From the NCBI GenBank assembly GCA_011033025.1, contig WFMF01000020.1:980182-1044181 (forward strand): a stretch of DNA of 64,000 bases. Direction: 5' to 3'. The position numbers and the translations under genes were made by a program. Of the stretch, positions 24,201 to 33,984 are shown piece by piece. The notes below the pieces were generated by a model. That model worked only from the letters and a program-made list of their open reading frames with translations. It did no database searches and had not been told where the DNA came from. Source of the DNA: Beroe forskalii. Lineage: Eukaryota > Ctenophora > Nuda > Beroida > Beroidae. How positions within the stretch are numbered: position 1 is the first letter of the stretch; each line of letters begins with the position of its first letter.

Positions 24201-27200
24201 TCCTTCACGTTGGAAGAGTGTGAGAAGGAGGATAATACACCCTGGAGAATGATATCCATCATTATCCCCGGCTTTGACACCGTCTCTGTCAACGTGACAC
24301 ATCAGTGCCGGTGTCACTGCAGTGACACATCTACAACGGGTTAGAAAATACAAGAATTATCTTCAATTCTTGTTGGATTACACTATGATCGTCATTCAAT
24401 CCAATCGGGGGGGGGGGGGGGATTGATTCGGAAGCTGCCATGTATTACTGAAAAACATTGCTGGTAAAATAGAGGAATAGCACAGGCCATTCTTCCACTC
24501 TACCAGCACTTACCTGAAATAACCTCGTCTCCCAGGAGGAGTGGTCTCCTCCGCAAGCAGCCAATCAGAGTGCAGTAACCATGGGAGCAAGGTGTGCGGC
24601 CAGTGTAAGTGCAGGGACCCTTACTTTGGAGATCAGTGCGAGTGTTCCCCTAGCAACCAGAAGAGCGAGGACCTCTGCAGGAGCCCCCTCTCAGGACTGG
24701 TGAGAAATATACAGAATATCTCTATAGAATTCCCATAATTGTTATCGGGACAAGGTCTGTGGTCTGACTTGCCAGACGTTGCCTGGCCATTATTTAAAAG
24801 GGGGGGCAGGCAGGCAACGTCCGGTAAGGTCTGATTGGGGTCTTCCAACCGCCCTCTTTATAGAAAATATTGCCTACCTTTGTCAGCCTCTGGATTCGTT
24901 GTGTTTCCCTCTCTGGCCGCATTTGAGTGGAGTCTTGTGCGCTATCAGCCAGGTCTTGGTGAAATGCCATTGCTATGAAATGAATATGATGAATGGTAAT
25001 GCTGATGTTATTGGTATGATAATTTACTTGTAAATTCAAATTGGATCTTTTAAGAATAAACTATATTTTAAATCATAATTATGTCCCCACTTTTTTCAAA
25101 AGATTTGTTCAATTATTCTTTTAGTTTTTGTCTTAAGAATTTATCCCATTCCCCCCCCCCCCCCCAAATTTGACTGCCCAATTCTCCCTAAGATCCCCGC
25201 ACCATTTTTTTCAGATTTACCCACAAATTTACTCCCACTTTTTCTTCAGATTTGTTCGCAGCAGGGCCGGTGTGAGTGTGGGAGGTGTGCGTGTAACAAA
25301 CCCCTGACTCCCCGGGGGCTGCCACCCCCTACATCCGGTACGGGGAGTTCTGTCAGTGCTCCAACTACGAGTGTCCCAAGGGGGCCAACGGCAAGGTATG
25401 GAGGGTTCTAAATTTACAAATTTTAGGTGGGGCTAATTGGGACTGTTAGTTAAGAGAAAGCCTGGCATTTCTTTTTATTTTAGGTACTGAGCTAGGGAAC
25501 TATTTTCTATTTTCACGTTCTCGCAAAGTCGTATTATCAGTAGACAGTACCCCCCATTGACAAGCCCTCACATCTCACCCTCAGATCTGCAGTGGGGAAG
25601 GTAACTGTGACTGTGGGCAGTGTCGGTGTAATCAGACCCTAGCAGGGGTGCCTAAAGTAGCAACTACAGCGGGGGAGGCGTGTGACTGTGAGCTGAGCAG
25701 CGAGAAGTGCTTCAACCCTGAGGCGGACAGAAGTGAGTTGACACCAGTATCAAGTTGACACTAAGTTTTGTTTGACAGCAGTTCACTCACGCAGTTTTAC
25801 AAAAATTCCTGGCAGAATTGACACCAGTTCAGCTTGACACCAGTTTATTTCTGAGATCAGTTTTGAATTTAAGTTTACTTTGATGCCATTCTCCATCAGA
25901 TTCGTTTTTCGGCAGACAGCCGTGTGGAGGACCAGACAGAGGGGAGTGCCGGTGTAACCGGTGCCACTGCAAGCCCAACTACAGGTGGGTAAAGGCCAAA
26001 ATAAGAACCAAAAGTGTGCCAATAACCCTAACACATGGCAATATAGTTTCTTTTTAGAATTTTAATTCAGTTTACCGTTTGACTTTCATTCAAAATTTCT
26101 ATGATAAGAGTTCTCTGATCTGTACAAACTATAAATCATATCCTAATTCAGAGGTCGGTACTGTGAGCAGTGCATATTCTGTGGACCCCTCAGATGCAGT
26201 ACTCATGTCAAGTGTATCCTGTGTCAAGCAGTCAAGTGAGTTACAAAATAATTTTCATCACATCAGACCAATCAAAACAATCAAAGACAAAACTTTAAAC
26301 CAGTGAAAACAGTAAACACACTTTCACTCAAGATTTCAACCAATCAAAACACCAACCAATCCTTCCTCAGGATGAGGAAAGCAGCCACGCCCCTGGACAC
26401 CATAGACTGTAAGAGGTTGTGTGATGGAAATGGGGTGAGGGAGTACAGGGAAGTGTCTCCCACTGTCGATGCTGCTAGAATCAGGGAGAACGGTAATGGC
26501 TACGATGTGAGTAAGAGGGAGGGGGAAGAGATTCGGGGATGGGGACTTCAAATCCTCCCATGGGATTGGGAGTGGGAGGGGACCGGGCGTATTCTGGGTA
26601 GGGATTAGGACTTGGTGGGGAGAGAACTTATAAAATATGCCTTGAGAGTGAGAGTCACTATGAAAACTCTCTTGGTCTAAATATTAAGCAACAAATGATC
26701 TCCTAATGAAGCGATTCTCAGGAGTTCCCTTGTCACATTTCCTAAATTTCAGATAGAATCGTGCGGACAGAACCTGGACAAGGAGCACGGGTGCAGTGCC
26801 ACGTTCTACATAGTCAGCCCTTCCAACATCTCCAGTGTGGACCAAGTTAACGCTAACATAACCGTCCTTTACGACGGAAAAATAGACTGCGACGAATTCG
26901 TGAGTCATTATGCCATATAAGGAATAATTAGAGAGGGAGTTTTGATTATGCTCATGCTCTCACAGTTGTCAATTTCATTAAAAACACAACAAATCAAATA
27001 TAAACTCGCTTTCCCTAAAGATATTTGATTATTTGCATATATCTCATGACCGGGCGACACTCGACAGGAGCAGCCTTATTATAAAGCCCTATCTCCAACT
27101 CATTTCATATTTTCCGATCTGTTACAACACTCATAATATTTTTCTGATGATGGCGGATCTGTCCCTGTCCAGAACCATCTCAATTTACCAGGCGTTAGTG

Positions 27201-28100
27201 TGGATTATTCTGCTTATTATCGGGGCTATTGTGTTGCTGGGAGTGTTCGTGCTGGGATTCTGGAAGTGCTGGACTCTCTACACGGTAAGATGTGCACTAA
27301 AGTTTCATAAGGGGGGGGGGCAGAAGAGAGGGAAATTAAGGGTTTAGTGCACGGTAAGATGGGCACTAAAAATTTCAAAAATGTTCAAAAATTACATTAA
27401 TTTAGAGGTAAGGAAGAGTGGGGGAATTTTGGGGTGAGGAATTAGGAAATTTATGGGGAGATGAAATGGGATTAGTAAGTGGTTCAAATCGGATTTGATA
27501 TCACCCCAATTTTCTCCTTATCTAGTTATTTTCAGTCAAACCATTAGGCCACTGACTCAAAAGCAGGACCCCATTTGTTTCTCAGAAATTAGGGCTCGCA
27601 GCATATAACAGTGCCGATGTTTTATTAGATTATCTTTGATAACAAGCTCTTTTCTAGAGTCTCTTAATACTTCTGCAAAAGCCGATGTACATGCATATAA
27701 CGTAACATAATTTCATTACTTTCGGTAATTTGGGATAATTAACGAGGACTTGATAACACTAATTGATTATCAGGATAGGAAGCTTTACGCTCAGTTCGAG
27801 GATGACATGGCTTCGGCTAAGTGGAACACCACACAAAGGTTATTGGATTAAACTGATAATTTGAATGCATGCATTTTCACAATTTATGAAAATATTATTG
27901 ACAGTCTTATCAATATGTTTCAATTAACCAAATTGAATGAAATTTAAATATGAAAATTTTCAGTCTAAATTCGAAAATTTTCAGAAAAATGGGGACAATA
28001 AAGTTTTCACAATATTTCTGTTATTTTCAGCCCGATCTACAAGCAACCTACCACCCGACACAATAACCCACTGTTCTCCAACGACTACGAGGTGCAGTGA
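12201..28100 (+). CDS. Integrin beta chain (initiator exon not found)
   Basis: Exons: 12201-12307, 14263-14378, 14731-14824, 15275-15413, 15845-15951, 16776-16868, 17016-17091, 17273-17445, 22727-22852, 23132-23230, 23904-23978, 24198-24339, 24536-24699, 25250-25395, 25585-25732, 25900-25984, 26152-26235, 26371-26506, 26753-26899, 27173-27284, 27774-27838, 28031-28100 (TGA); about 835 residues. Order: end of signal peptide (VLLLYAMS), PSI domain (CDQC...CAWC), hybrid strand, beta-I domain with YYLMDF[SYS] MIDAS, GFGTFIDK, NIDQPEGGFEALLQVAAC and AGDGKLAGLVNPND, then four I-EGF modules, beta-tail, one membrane helix (WIILLIIGAIVLLGVFVLGF) and a 40-50-residue tail with DRKLYAQFEDD and NNPLF. Integrins link matrix or neighbour cells to actin and signal through talin and kindlin. 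One-base slips at 15323, 25310-25318 and 27173 break the raw frame; restored frames match the family throughout. Several donors are GTT-type (15414, 23979, 24340, 27839). A 5.3-kb intron hosts an antisense gene. Confidence 0.93.
12970..13020 (+). repeat. tRNA-derived SINE fragment
   Basis: CGAAAGATCCGGGGTTCGATTCCGG contains a pol III B-box (GGTTCGATTCC at 13000-13010) with a T-arm-like stem. A second copy on the other strand at 15763-15832 shares the CGAAAGATC..GGGTTCGATTCC string. There is no intact cloverleaf. Confidence 0.55.
13387..13470. repeat. AATAGGCGGT inverted-repeat element (MITE-like) with CRE
   Basis: Starts AAATAGGCGGTCCCATGACG, ends ACCGCCTATTTTTCGCGCG. The termini are inverted, and an inner TGACGTCATT and TTTGGCAGCGC-type string (here reversed) match copies at 21817-21920, 57294-57392 and 59159-59254. 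About 85-100 bp; no coding capacity. Confidence 0.85.
14379..14475 (+). repeat. Short minisatellite directly after a splice donor
   Basis: Imperfect copies of GTGAGTGGTGTCAAAGTGA(CAACAA) begin at the integrin donor GTAAGTGGTGTC itself, so the donor sequence forms part of the repeat unit. It shares the GGTGTCA core with the 5.2- and 22.4-kb arrays. Confidence 0.75.
15111..15313 (+). repeat. Tandem copies of an intron-exon junction in the integrin beta-I domain
   Basis: AGTTTTACTTTGGATTTTAA...CCCTGCAGACCA occurs at 15147-15192 and 15236-15278. The exon-start strings AGACCAGCGGC (15111, 15273) and CCCATAGACTCCTACTACCT (15208, 15290) are also repeated. Only the last copy joins correctly to RPAAGYPIDSYYLMDF; the earlier ones are decoy acceptors with partial exon. 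Confidence 0.85.
15763..15832 (-). repeat. tRNA-derived SINE, minus strand
   Basis: Read on the minus strand it has an A-box-like TTGGTGTATTGGTATC, an anticodon-arm-like CTGGCTCGTGATCGAAAG and a B-box GGGTTCGATTCC. The anticodon stem does not pair well, so it is a degenerate tRNA-derived element rather than a gene. A further A-box-only remnant (TTGGTGTAATGGTATTCTAG) lies on the minus strand at about 14209-14262. Confidence 0.6.
17686..21475 (-). CDS. SRCR / ephrin-receptor-like Cys-rich repeat membrane receptor, nested in the integrin intron
   Basis: Two exons, 21475-20233 and 20009-17686 (TGA); about 1,190 residues after allowing for two slips. A signal peptide (MFSLLLLKVVLLFCCW) leads into five repeated pairs. 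Each pair is an SRCR-like module (pattern GLLVADNGRTAGTV..., then ARVLCRDMGFSG, then a late xxC...YxDC) and a cysteine-rich module of the GCC2/GCC3 (ephrin-receptor-like) kind (CPxG.T..PNS..C.C..G..W....C..CP). After the last module and two Asn/Ser/Lys- or Leu-Arg-Asp-rich inserts come a membrane helix (IIITLAAVIAAMILVIFTIS) and a ~30-residue basic cytoplasmic tail. SRCR modules bind microbial or self ligands in many animals; that role is inferred here. The frame slips by one base near 19424-19429 (AAGGG run) and by two near 18548-18556 (CA repeat); on both sides the module pattern continues. It lies wholly in the 17446-22726 integrin intron, antisense to it. Confidence 0.88.
21817..21920. repeat. 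AATAGGCGGT inverted-repeat element with CRE
   Basis: CGCGAACGAAAAATAGGCGG ... TTTCAACAATATTTGGCAGC ... AAATGACGTCATTTCGACCG ... CCTATTGATTCTGAGCGCAT. Same subfamily as the copies at 57294 and 59159. It lies just upstream of the SRCR gene start, within about 450 bp, so it could affect that promoter. Confidence 0.85.
22291..22675 (+). repeat. 22-bp minisatellite (GTCAGACTGGTGTCAGYGATAC)n
   Basis: About sixteen units with small changes (CAGACTGGTGTCAGTGATACGT being the commonest form) lie in the integrin intron 50 bp before the acceptor region of the exon at 22727. Units are direct, contiguous and without spacers, so this is a minisatellite and not a CRISPR array. Confidence 0.9.
23641..23738. 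repeat. GC-rich hairpin element (GCGCGGCGT family)
   Basis: Outer arms AACTGCAATTTTGTGTGCGC and GCGCACACAAAACTGCACTG, inner GCGCGGCGT/ACGCCGCGC, and an AT centre (AAAGATATATAAATAACATG). A longer relative lies at 31346-31483. Confidence 0.85.
24764..24826. repeat. Inverted repeat around CAGACGTTGCCTGG
   Basis: ACTTGCCAGACGTTGCCTGG and the near-complement GGCAGGCAACGTCCGGTAAG flank a short AT/G spacer. The core resembles inverted repeats at 37485-37550 and 49607-49658. Confidence 0.65.
25733..25850 (+). repeat. TGACACCAG repeats at a splice donor
   Basis: From the donor GTGAGTTGACACCAGTATCA onward, about four imperfect TTGACACCAGT units occur. These are the reverse complement of the CTGGTGTCA minisatellite core. 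Confidence 0.7.
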
Positions 28101-28515
28101 CAGACCCGGAACTCTGATAAATTACTGAGTCGAATTTTGATATATTTTTGGTTGATATTTCACAGATCGGGTCGTTTCAAATAAGAGTTGCATGCTTTCA
28201 ATGAGAAACTAATTCTCGTTAGACGCAGCGGGTCAAAGGAGTGTTAGTTAAAGAAATTTGTGTTATCTAAACATTGGTTATCTGATTATATATTATCAGG
28301 GAACAAGGGGCAAAAAGCTGCAAGGGTCCTTTCATTCCGAGTTTGAGCAAGGACCAAATTGGGGATTTGGTTTATTTGTTAACTGTTTTGTTTATTTATT
28401 TAAAGTAAATTGTTAATCTATTGATATTTCGCTGATTTGATTTATTTATTCTAAACGGTATTTTAATTTTTTCTAAATATCCCCCATTAATTATATCATG
28501 GAAAATTATGTTGAT

Positions 28516-28521
28516 AATAAA
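28516..28521 (+). terminator. Likely integrin polyadenylation signal
   Basis: First clear AATAAA after the TGA at 28098-28100; another lies at 28551. The 3' UTR would be about 430 bp. Confidence 0.5.
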
Positions 28522-28972
28522 ATTGGCAATTAAAATCATTTAAAATATAAAATAAATATTGGGAGACGCAATGAAACGCAAGACTCATCAATATCAATTG
28601 TAATGCATTCTCAACAAATACAGTTATTTTATACATCCTCATTTAAAATATGATACAGTTATTCTTCAGGAAATTTATTATAGATGCTAAGTAATATCAT
28701 AATCCTATAGGGAGTTATAGCAATTCTAATATTACTGTAGTAATTATATAGGTAATTATAATAATTATAGTTAATTATATAATGTGGTAATTTGGCACCA
28801 TGGTTTTAACCTTTAAAGTGCTCATCAAAGCGACAAAAAGTATGCGAAAAACGCAGGGACTCCAAATTACCGTTTTTATCTATGATCCATACAATTAATT
28901 AATAAACCAGGCACTGCTAATGGGTAAATGGTTTTTTAAACCAATACAAGCTTGTAACTGGATGCTGTAGAA

Positions 28973-29105
28973 TGACCGCCCTATTTTGCCCTCTTCATCA
29001 AATTCTTTGCGTGGTTTGAACAATGAATGTAACCCTCAGCCCTCTAGAATCTTCATTTCGCTGATACTGAATATCGATGAAGAGTGGGCAAAAATAGGGC
29101 AGTCA
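28973..29105. repeat. Inverted repeat TGACCGCCCTATTTTGCCC family
   Basis: TGACCGCCCTATTTTGCCCT(CTTCATC) at 28973-28999 pairs with (GATGAAGAG)TGGGCAAAAATAGGGCAGTCA at 29076-29105, with ~76 bp between. Termini resemble the AATAGGCGGT family with an extra G. Confidence 0.8.
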
Positions 29106-29840
29106 GTGAAGCACATAGCAGTGGATGTTCGGGGCCTGGAAATTATAATCGATATCATATGTGATTATATATACATGGTTAAAAATCCCCTCAGCTCGAG
29201 ACAAGTAGTGTTCAGCAAGGAAGTTTTAAAATAAGATGTCCTTATCTAACCGGGAATTGCAGGAAAATGGAAACCGTTTATTCAGGCGGACTTGTTTAAT
29301 TACCGGAAAAATAGGATTGAAATAATAGAAAATGATCATCGTAGGGCACATTGATAGGGTTTGTGAATTTCAGAACACATGTCTCTGCGTTGAGGGGCGG
29401 TGTATAACATAATTATAGGTATAGCACGGGCCTAGGCCTCGTAGAAAATATAGGATTGCAATAGCACAATGACATCGGTGTGATGATGGGTATGTCGTAT
29501 GATATTTGGTTGAAAATTACTGTTTTTTGCATTCCATAATATGTTTTTAAAGAATATATTGGATATTTCTGAGTGTATTTTTCGAATTATGAGTTCTAAA
29601 GACCATTAAAATTATATTTCGACCTATCACACCGATTTCATGAACTATTGCTGAGGAGCATGGTACGGCAAACACGCTGGTTTGACACGATACCACGCAG
29701 TCGACACTGGTACCACCCTGTTACTGGGGAATGTTGCTAGGGTAACGAGTAACCTAGTTGTGAGCAACCATGGCAACATGATATCTGTAGATTACCATAT
29801 TATGGCAACATTCACAAGCAACAACAGGGGTAAGCAGTGA

Positions 29841-29887
29841 GTTACCATGGTAACTGATGTTGGCAGATGGTGTGTTACCATGGTAAC
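29841..29887. promoter_or_regulatory. Two RFX X-box-like palindromes
   Basis: GTTACCATGGTAAC occurs exactly at 29841-29854 and 29874-29887, with a related AACCATGGCAAC at about 29766. It fits the X-box consensus GTNRCC-(0-3 nt)-RGYAAC bound by RFX factors. No gene start is adjacent, so function is unproven. Confidence 0.5.
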
Positions 29888-30063
29888 AAAATATTATGAG
29901 AGGGAACTCTCCTAACAATGCTTCAACAGAATGCACTTGACACAAAGCATTTTTAGGAAACATTCCCTCCACTTCGAATATCCTGAAGATAAAGTTCATA
30001 ATAACAACCCTCTCCAAACCCACGCACCATGTCTGGAGAGGGTTCATCACTCAACCTGAGGGC

Positions 30064-30156
30064 TGCACGTGGGCAATAGGCGGCATGACGATGATAATTC
30101 CCCACTTTACGACATGATCATGACATCTATCTCAGCCGCCTATATTGCACGTGCAA
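30064..30156. repeat. AATAGGCGG inverted-repeat element with E-box ends
   Basis: TGCACGTGGGCAATAGGCGG at 30064-30083 and CCGCCTATATTGCACGTGCA at 30137-30156 form near-perfect 20-bp arms. Each arm contains CACGTG, and the interior holds ATGATCATGACATC rather than the full CRE. Confidence 0.85.
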
Positions 30157-30288
30157 CCCATGCATCACTAGGCGATCGTTTTAACATATCTCTTTGTGTT
30201 CTATTTAATCAGGAATCTTTCCTTCCACTCATACGCTCTTTCATCTCCCATACACACAATATGTAAACTTACAGTCGACTTGAATGAG

Positions 30289-30383
30289 CCGCACGCGAAA
30301 AATAGGCGGTGGAAGTGCTGTTTAATCATAGTTGAGGGTATTGAAATTGATGATTTCAAACAGCCTATTTTTCGCGCGCGGCC
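30289..30383. repeat. AATAGGCGGT inverted-repeat element
   Basis: GCCGCACGCGAAAAATAGGC ... GCCTATTTTTCGCGCGCGGC are inverted termini about 95 bp apart; the centre is diverged and lacks TGACGTCA. Confidence 0.85.
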
Positions 30384-31345
30384 ATCACTGTAGTTAACAC
30401 TGAATCTGATACCATTCCTTCTTTCTCCTGATATAAGTAACACTTTCGAGAATTAACGATCCCAAAATCATCATTTCTCATCTCTTAAACACATTTCACA
30501 ACTTGTTACGATTTTACGACAAAGTTCAAATCATATATCCATGATCGTAATATTCGAGATTACTTCATCTCTCACACATCGGGATGTTATACCATCATGC
30601 ATATCAAAATCATCCCGTTTTCATGCAGGGATCAAAATCCCATTCATCCCCTGATTTTCTGGAAAAAAATTACATCAATATCTTCGCTCAAATGGAATAC
30701 TTTCTTATAATCGAGATATCATTATCTTCATCATTTTATACATCATTTTCCATCATCAGCTTGAAATCAATATTCGAAATATGGCAGAATTATATTTAGG
30801 ACCATTTATTAAAATGATGAAAATCAAATTATACATGAATTGGTCCATTAAATTCTTATTATCATGATTTATTTATTGCTTTACCATTAAAAGGTAAATC
30901 ACGTCATTGGTGTAATTCTTATTAACAATTATATTCTCAGAAGTAATTAAGTGTAGGTAATTAGAATTAATAAGTAGCATAATAATTATATGAATAAAAT
31001 ATCATATGCAGACCCCAGAATGGAGACATTTGGGTCCCTTGATTTATATCATATTCTGTGTAAATTATATCAACAATGATTCCATTGATCTCACAAATTG
31101 GCATATCATGAATTTTGTGAAATTCATGAATAATCTGGACTAAGTCCACCCACCAGAAGAATTATGCTGGAAGAATTTCCACAGAAATCCAGAAGAGTTG
31201 GAAAAACCATAATTTCACTGCGCATCAATTCAAATTCCACGGTTCTTGCCTTCTCGTTGGACCTGCTTTCAGAAATACATCAGAAGAACCATGCACTTTC
31301 ACCCAGCTAGGTCTCACAAACGATCGCCTCAAAAAATAACGGTGA

Positions 31346-31483
31346 CAGTTCGAACTGCACTTTGCGCGTCTTTTGTGTGCGCGGCTTAAGTTTGCGCGGC
31401 GTGTAGACATATTATTTATATGTCTTTACGCCGCGCAAACTATGCCGCGCACAAAAAAGACACGCAAAGTGCACTTCGAACTG
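31346..31483. repeat. Long near-perfect hairpin, GC-rich
   Basis: CAGTTCGAACTGCACTTTGC...TTTGTGTGCGCGGC on the left pairs with GCCGCGCACAAAAAAGACAC...GTGCACTTCGAACTG on the right; inner arms TTTGCGCGGCGT and ACGCCGCGCAAA also pair around an AT-rich loop. About 60 bp per arm with few mismatches suggests recent insertion or ongoing arm homogenisation. Relative of 23641-23738. Confidence 0.9.
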
Positions 31484-32520
31484 CCCCTGTTATATCCGAG
31501 GCTCGTTCACACAACCTGCTCAGTTACTCCGGCCACGGTCCGGCCGGCAAACTTCGTATTCGCAGCTCAACAACCAAAGAAAGCAGGAGCCAGGAATCCG
31601 AATCAGGATAAGGAAAACATTAAACTTTGTCAATATATCTGAATCTCTGTAGATGCTAATTCCAGCGAAAAAACATGTAATATTTTCTGTACAACAATAT
31701 ATGCATCATAACCCATTGCCCCACGAATCAGTCAGTAATACATTCAAACTTTCCCAGCAATTATTGACACTCTGTACATTTAAAGATAGTGTGTCCTATT
31801 AATAGAACGTTATAATGATAGGGTTGTTTATAGAAGTTTATGTTATAAAGCAGTGATACGTTTAACAATGATAATTTCAGCGTATTTAAGAGATATATAA
31901 TTCTATGCCCTAGCTATCACGCCAAATAATAATCAAACCACCCAAAATGAAAACCAACCAGGTCGAAGTTTATCACATTATTGAGGGCATATAAGGCACG
32001 TTTTTAAACAGGCTACAGTCCTTCGAGCAGTTTTTCTTTCAGGAAGGTTCGTTTCATGAGAAAGAATGGGCTGTTTATAACAATGCCTTATATCAACCGA
32101 CAACTTTATTTCAAACAATATTCCACACAAAAAGAAGTTTCTCCATTGCATGATTATGTCTCCATTAAATGCAACCATGAACCCTTTGTACAGAAAACAT
32201 AGATATGGAGTTTTAAGATTTTTTTTGATTTATATCAATAAAAATTTTAACTTTTTTTGTTTTATATATTCAACAAAACAATAATTCTGAGACCACAGCA
32301 AAAAAGTGTAGTTAAAATGGCCGATAGAAATTTAATGTTTAGTACGAAAACGATTTTCACAGAAGATTACTAAAAGATTGATATTTTGAAGCTTGTAATT
32401 TGGACAAAATTTATGACAAAAAGAATGTTTTTGCTGTGGCCTCAAGGCAGGCCTTTCCAAAATATTAGGAAAAGCAAATAAACATTTAAACAAGTCTCTC
32501 AGTTTATTATTAAGATCATA

Positions 32521-32608
32521 CACGAAAAATGGGCGGTTCAACGTCATCAACTCACCATATCAAAGTGTGATGATGACGTCATCAACTCTGAACCACCTAT
32601 TATTCGAG
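32521..32608. repeat. GGGCGGTT inverted-repeat element with two CRE-like sites
   Basis: CACGAAAAATGGGCGGTTCA ... CAACTCACCATATCAAAGTG ... TGATGACGTCATCAACTCTG ... AACCACCTATTATTCGAG. Central TGATGACGTCATCA is a perfect palindrome. Confidence 0.8.
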
Positions 32609-33233
32609 TATGATCAGTATAATCATATCAAATGCATAGTTATGTTAGAGTAACGAAAATAACAATATATAACAGACAAAACGGCAACTTCAGCCCAGAA
32701 ATTTCGAATAATATTTCGAGAACACTCTAAAAACCTTGCTTTAAAAATTTTAAACTAATAGCTCCAGAATTATAAATCTAGTTTTCGCTAATATTATTTG
32801 ACAAACGATAATATTTGCTCTAAAATAAATCCTATATCCTAGAGTCTTTAGCTAGTTGAAGCATCTAATATCACAGAAAACAAGCAGCTCAGCGGAAATA
32901 ATCAACATTTTCCTAAAAATTATATAATCAGTAAATTTCTGGGCCAAGACTCAAAACGATAATTCTTTGGCAAGAAATTTCCGGGATAATGACGTGAGAA
33001 TAATTTTTGCAATGTAGTTTAATTTAAAAGTAGGTATGGCAGTAGGAAAATTTAATTCTTAAGCTAAATTTACGTTCATTTGACGTTGAATTTTGTCAGA
33101 ATTCCTACATTTCGTTTCCACAATTTGACACTCGGATGTGAGTCAAGAAGTTTACATAAACACGGAATGTTCACTTTGTGAAATGAATTGACACTCTTCT
33201 GCAAGCAGCTGTTGCTGAAGGCTCCGCCAGAAA

Positions 33234-33305
33234 AATATGCGGTTTAATTCGCTAGCGACCCATTTTGAACCTTGACAAAATAAACCGCCTATTGGTCACG
33301 CGCAA
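33234..33305. repeat. Diverged GCGGTTTA inverted-repeat element
   Basis: AATATGCGGTTTAATTCG...ACAAAATAAACCGCCTATTG. Same termini style as the AATAGGCGGT family, without TGACGTCA. Confidence 0.6.
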
Positions 33306-33925
33306 CACAAATATTTTTAATATACTTAGCGCAAGTTTTAAATCCGTTGCTCGGTTTAAACAGTTTATCAAGCATGACAGACTTGTCGGCGGCCACAGGA
33401 CCAACTCCGTGCATATTTGTTCTGAAGCACTGTAGGCTGAATGGCAATTATATTTGTCTAGCGTCAATGAGGATGTGTCAAGGGATCAGGAACGGGGTTT
33501 AGTGGACGCTTAGTGATGTTGAATGGCAATTATATTCGTCAAAAGAGATTAGGGATGAAGCATGTTTTTAATGGACGTTATGCGTAGCGTTTAGCGGGTG
33601 AAGGCTGGCATGCCCGCGCAAAAACTAAGCCCCTCGATTTATAAATGGTCTCACTAATCACTTTAAACAGAACCTGTCATTCGAGAGCAAACCTGCTCGT
33701 GTCTGACAAGGAACCGTTTAATAAAATGACCCATCCAGATCGGGGGATGTGAACAGTTTAACTGGAACCGCTTATTAAACCGGGGGATATATTCATGACA
33801 CTGACAGATGGAACCAGAGGGATACTCATGAGTCATGACAGATCGAGGGATGTTTAACTGGAAGTCCGCCTCTCAATACTGCACCCCTCCAACCCATGTA
33901 TGGGCATATTATCAAATGTTAATTG

Positions 33926-33984
33926 GACATTGACCAATCAGCGTGCGAGTTGACTGTAAACTCCCTCACTGATTGGTCGGTGCC
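33926..33984. repeat. CCAAT hairpin family copy
   Basis: GACATTGACCAATCAGCGTG at the left, CACTGATTGGTCGGTGCC at the right, with GAGTTGACTGTAAACTC between; clearly related to 9380-9438. Confidence 0.8.

Noticed and set aside
27033-27172. Coding extension upstream of the integrin membrane exon
   Set aside because: The frame is open, but the residues do not match the family and the acceptor at 27171-27172 is good; the one-base mismatch in phase is better explained by an indel.
12201-28100. Integrin gene as a decayed pseudogene
   Set aside because: Splice sites, cysteines and motifs are intact over 22 exons; only three single-base slips occur, at least one in a homopolymer run, so sequence error is more likely.
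31373-31642. Overlapping plus-strand frames of 89 and 63 codons
   Set aside because: They begin inside the GC-rich hairpin element and have no similarity or splice support.
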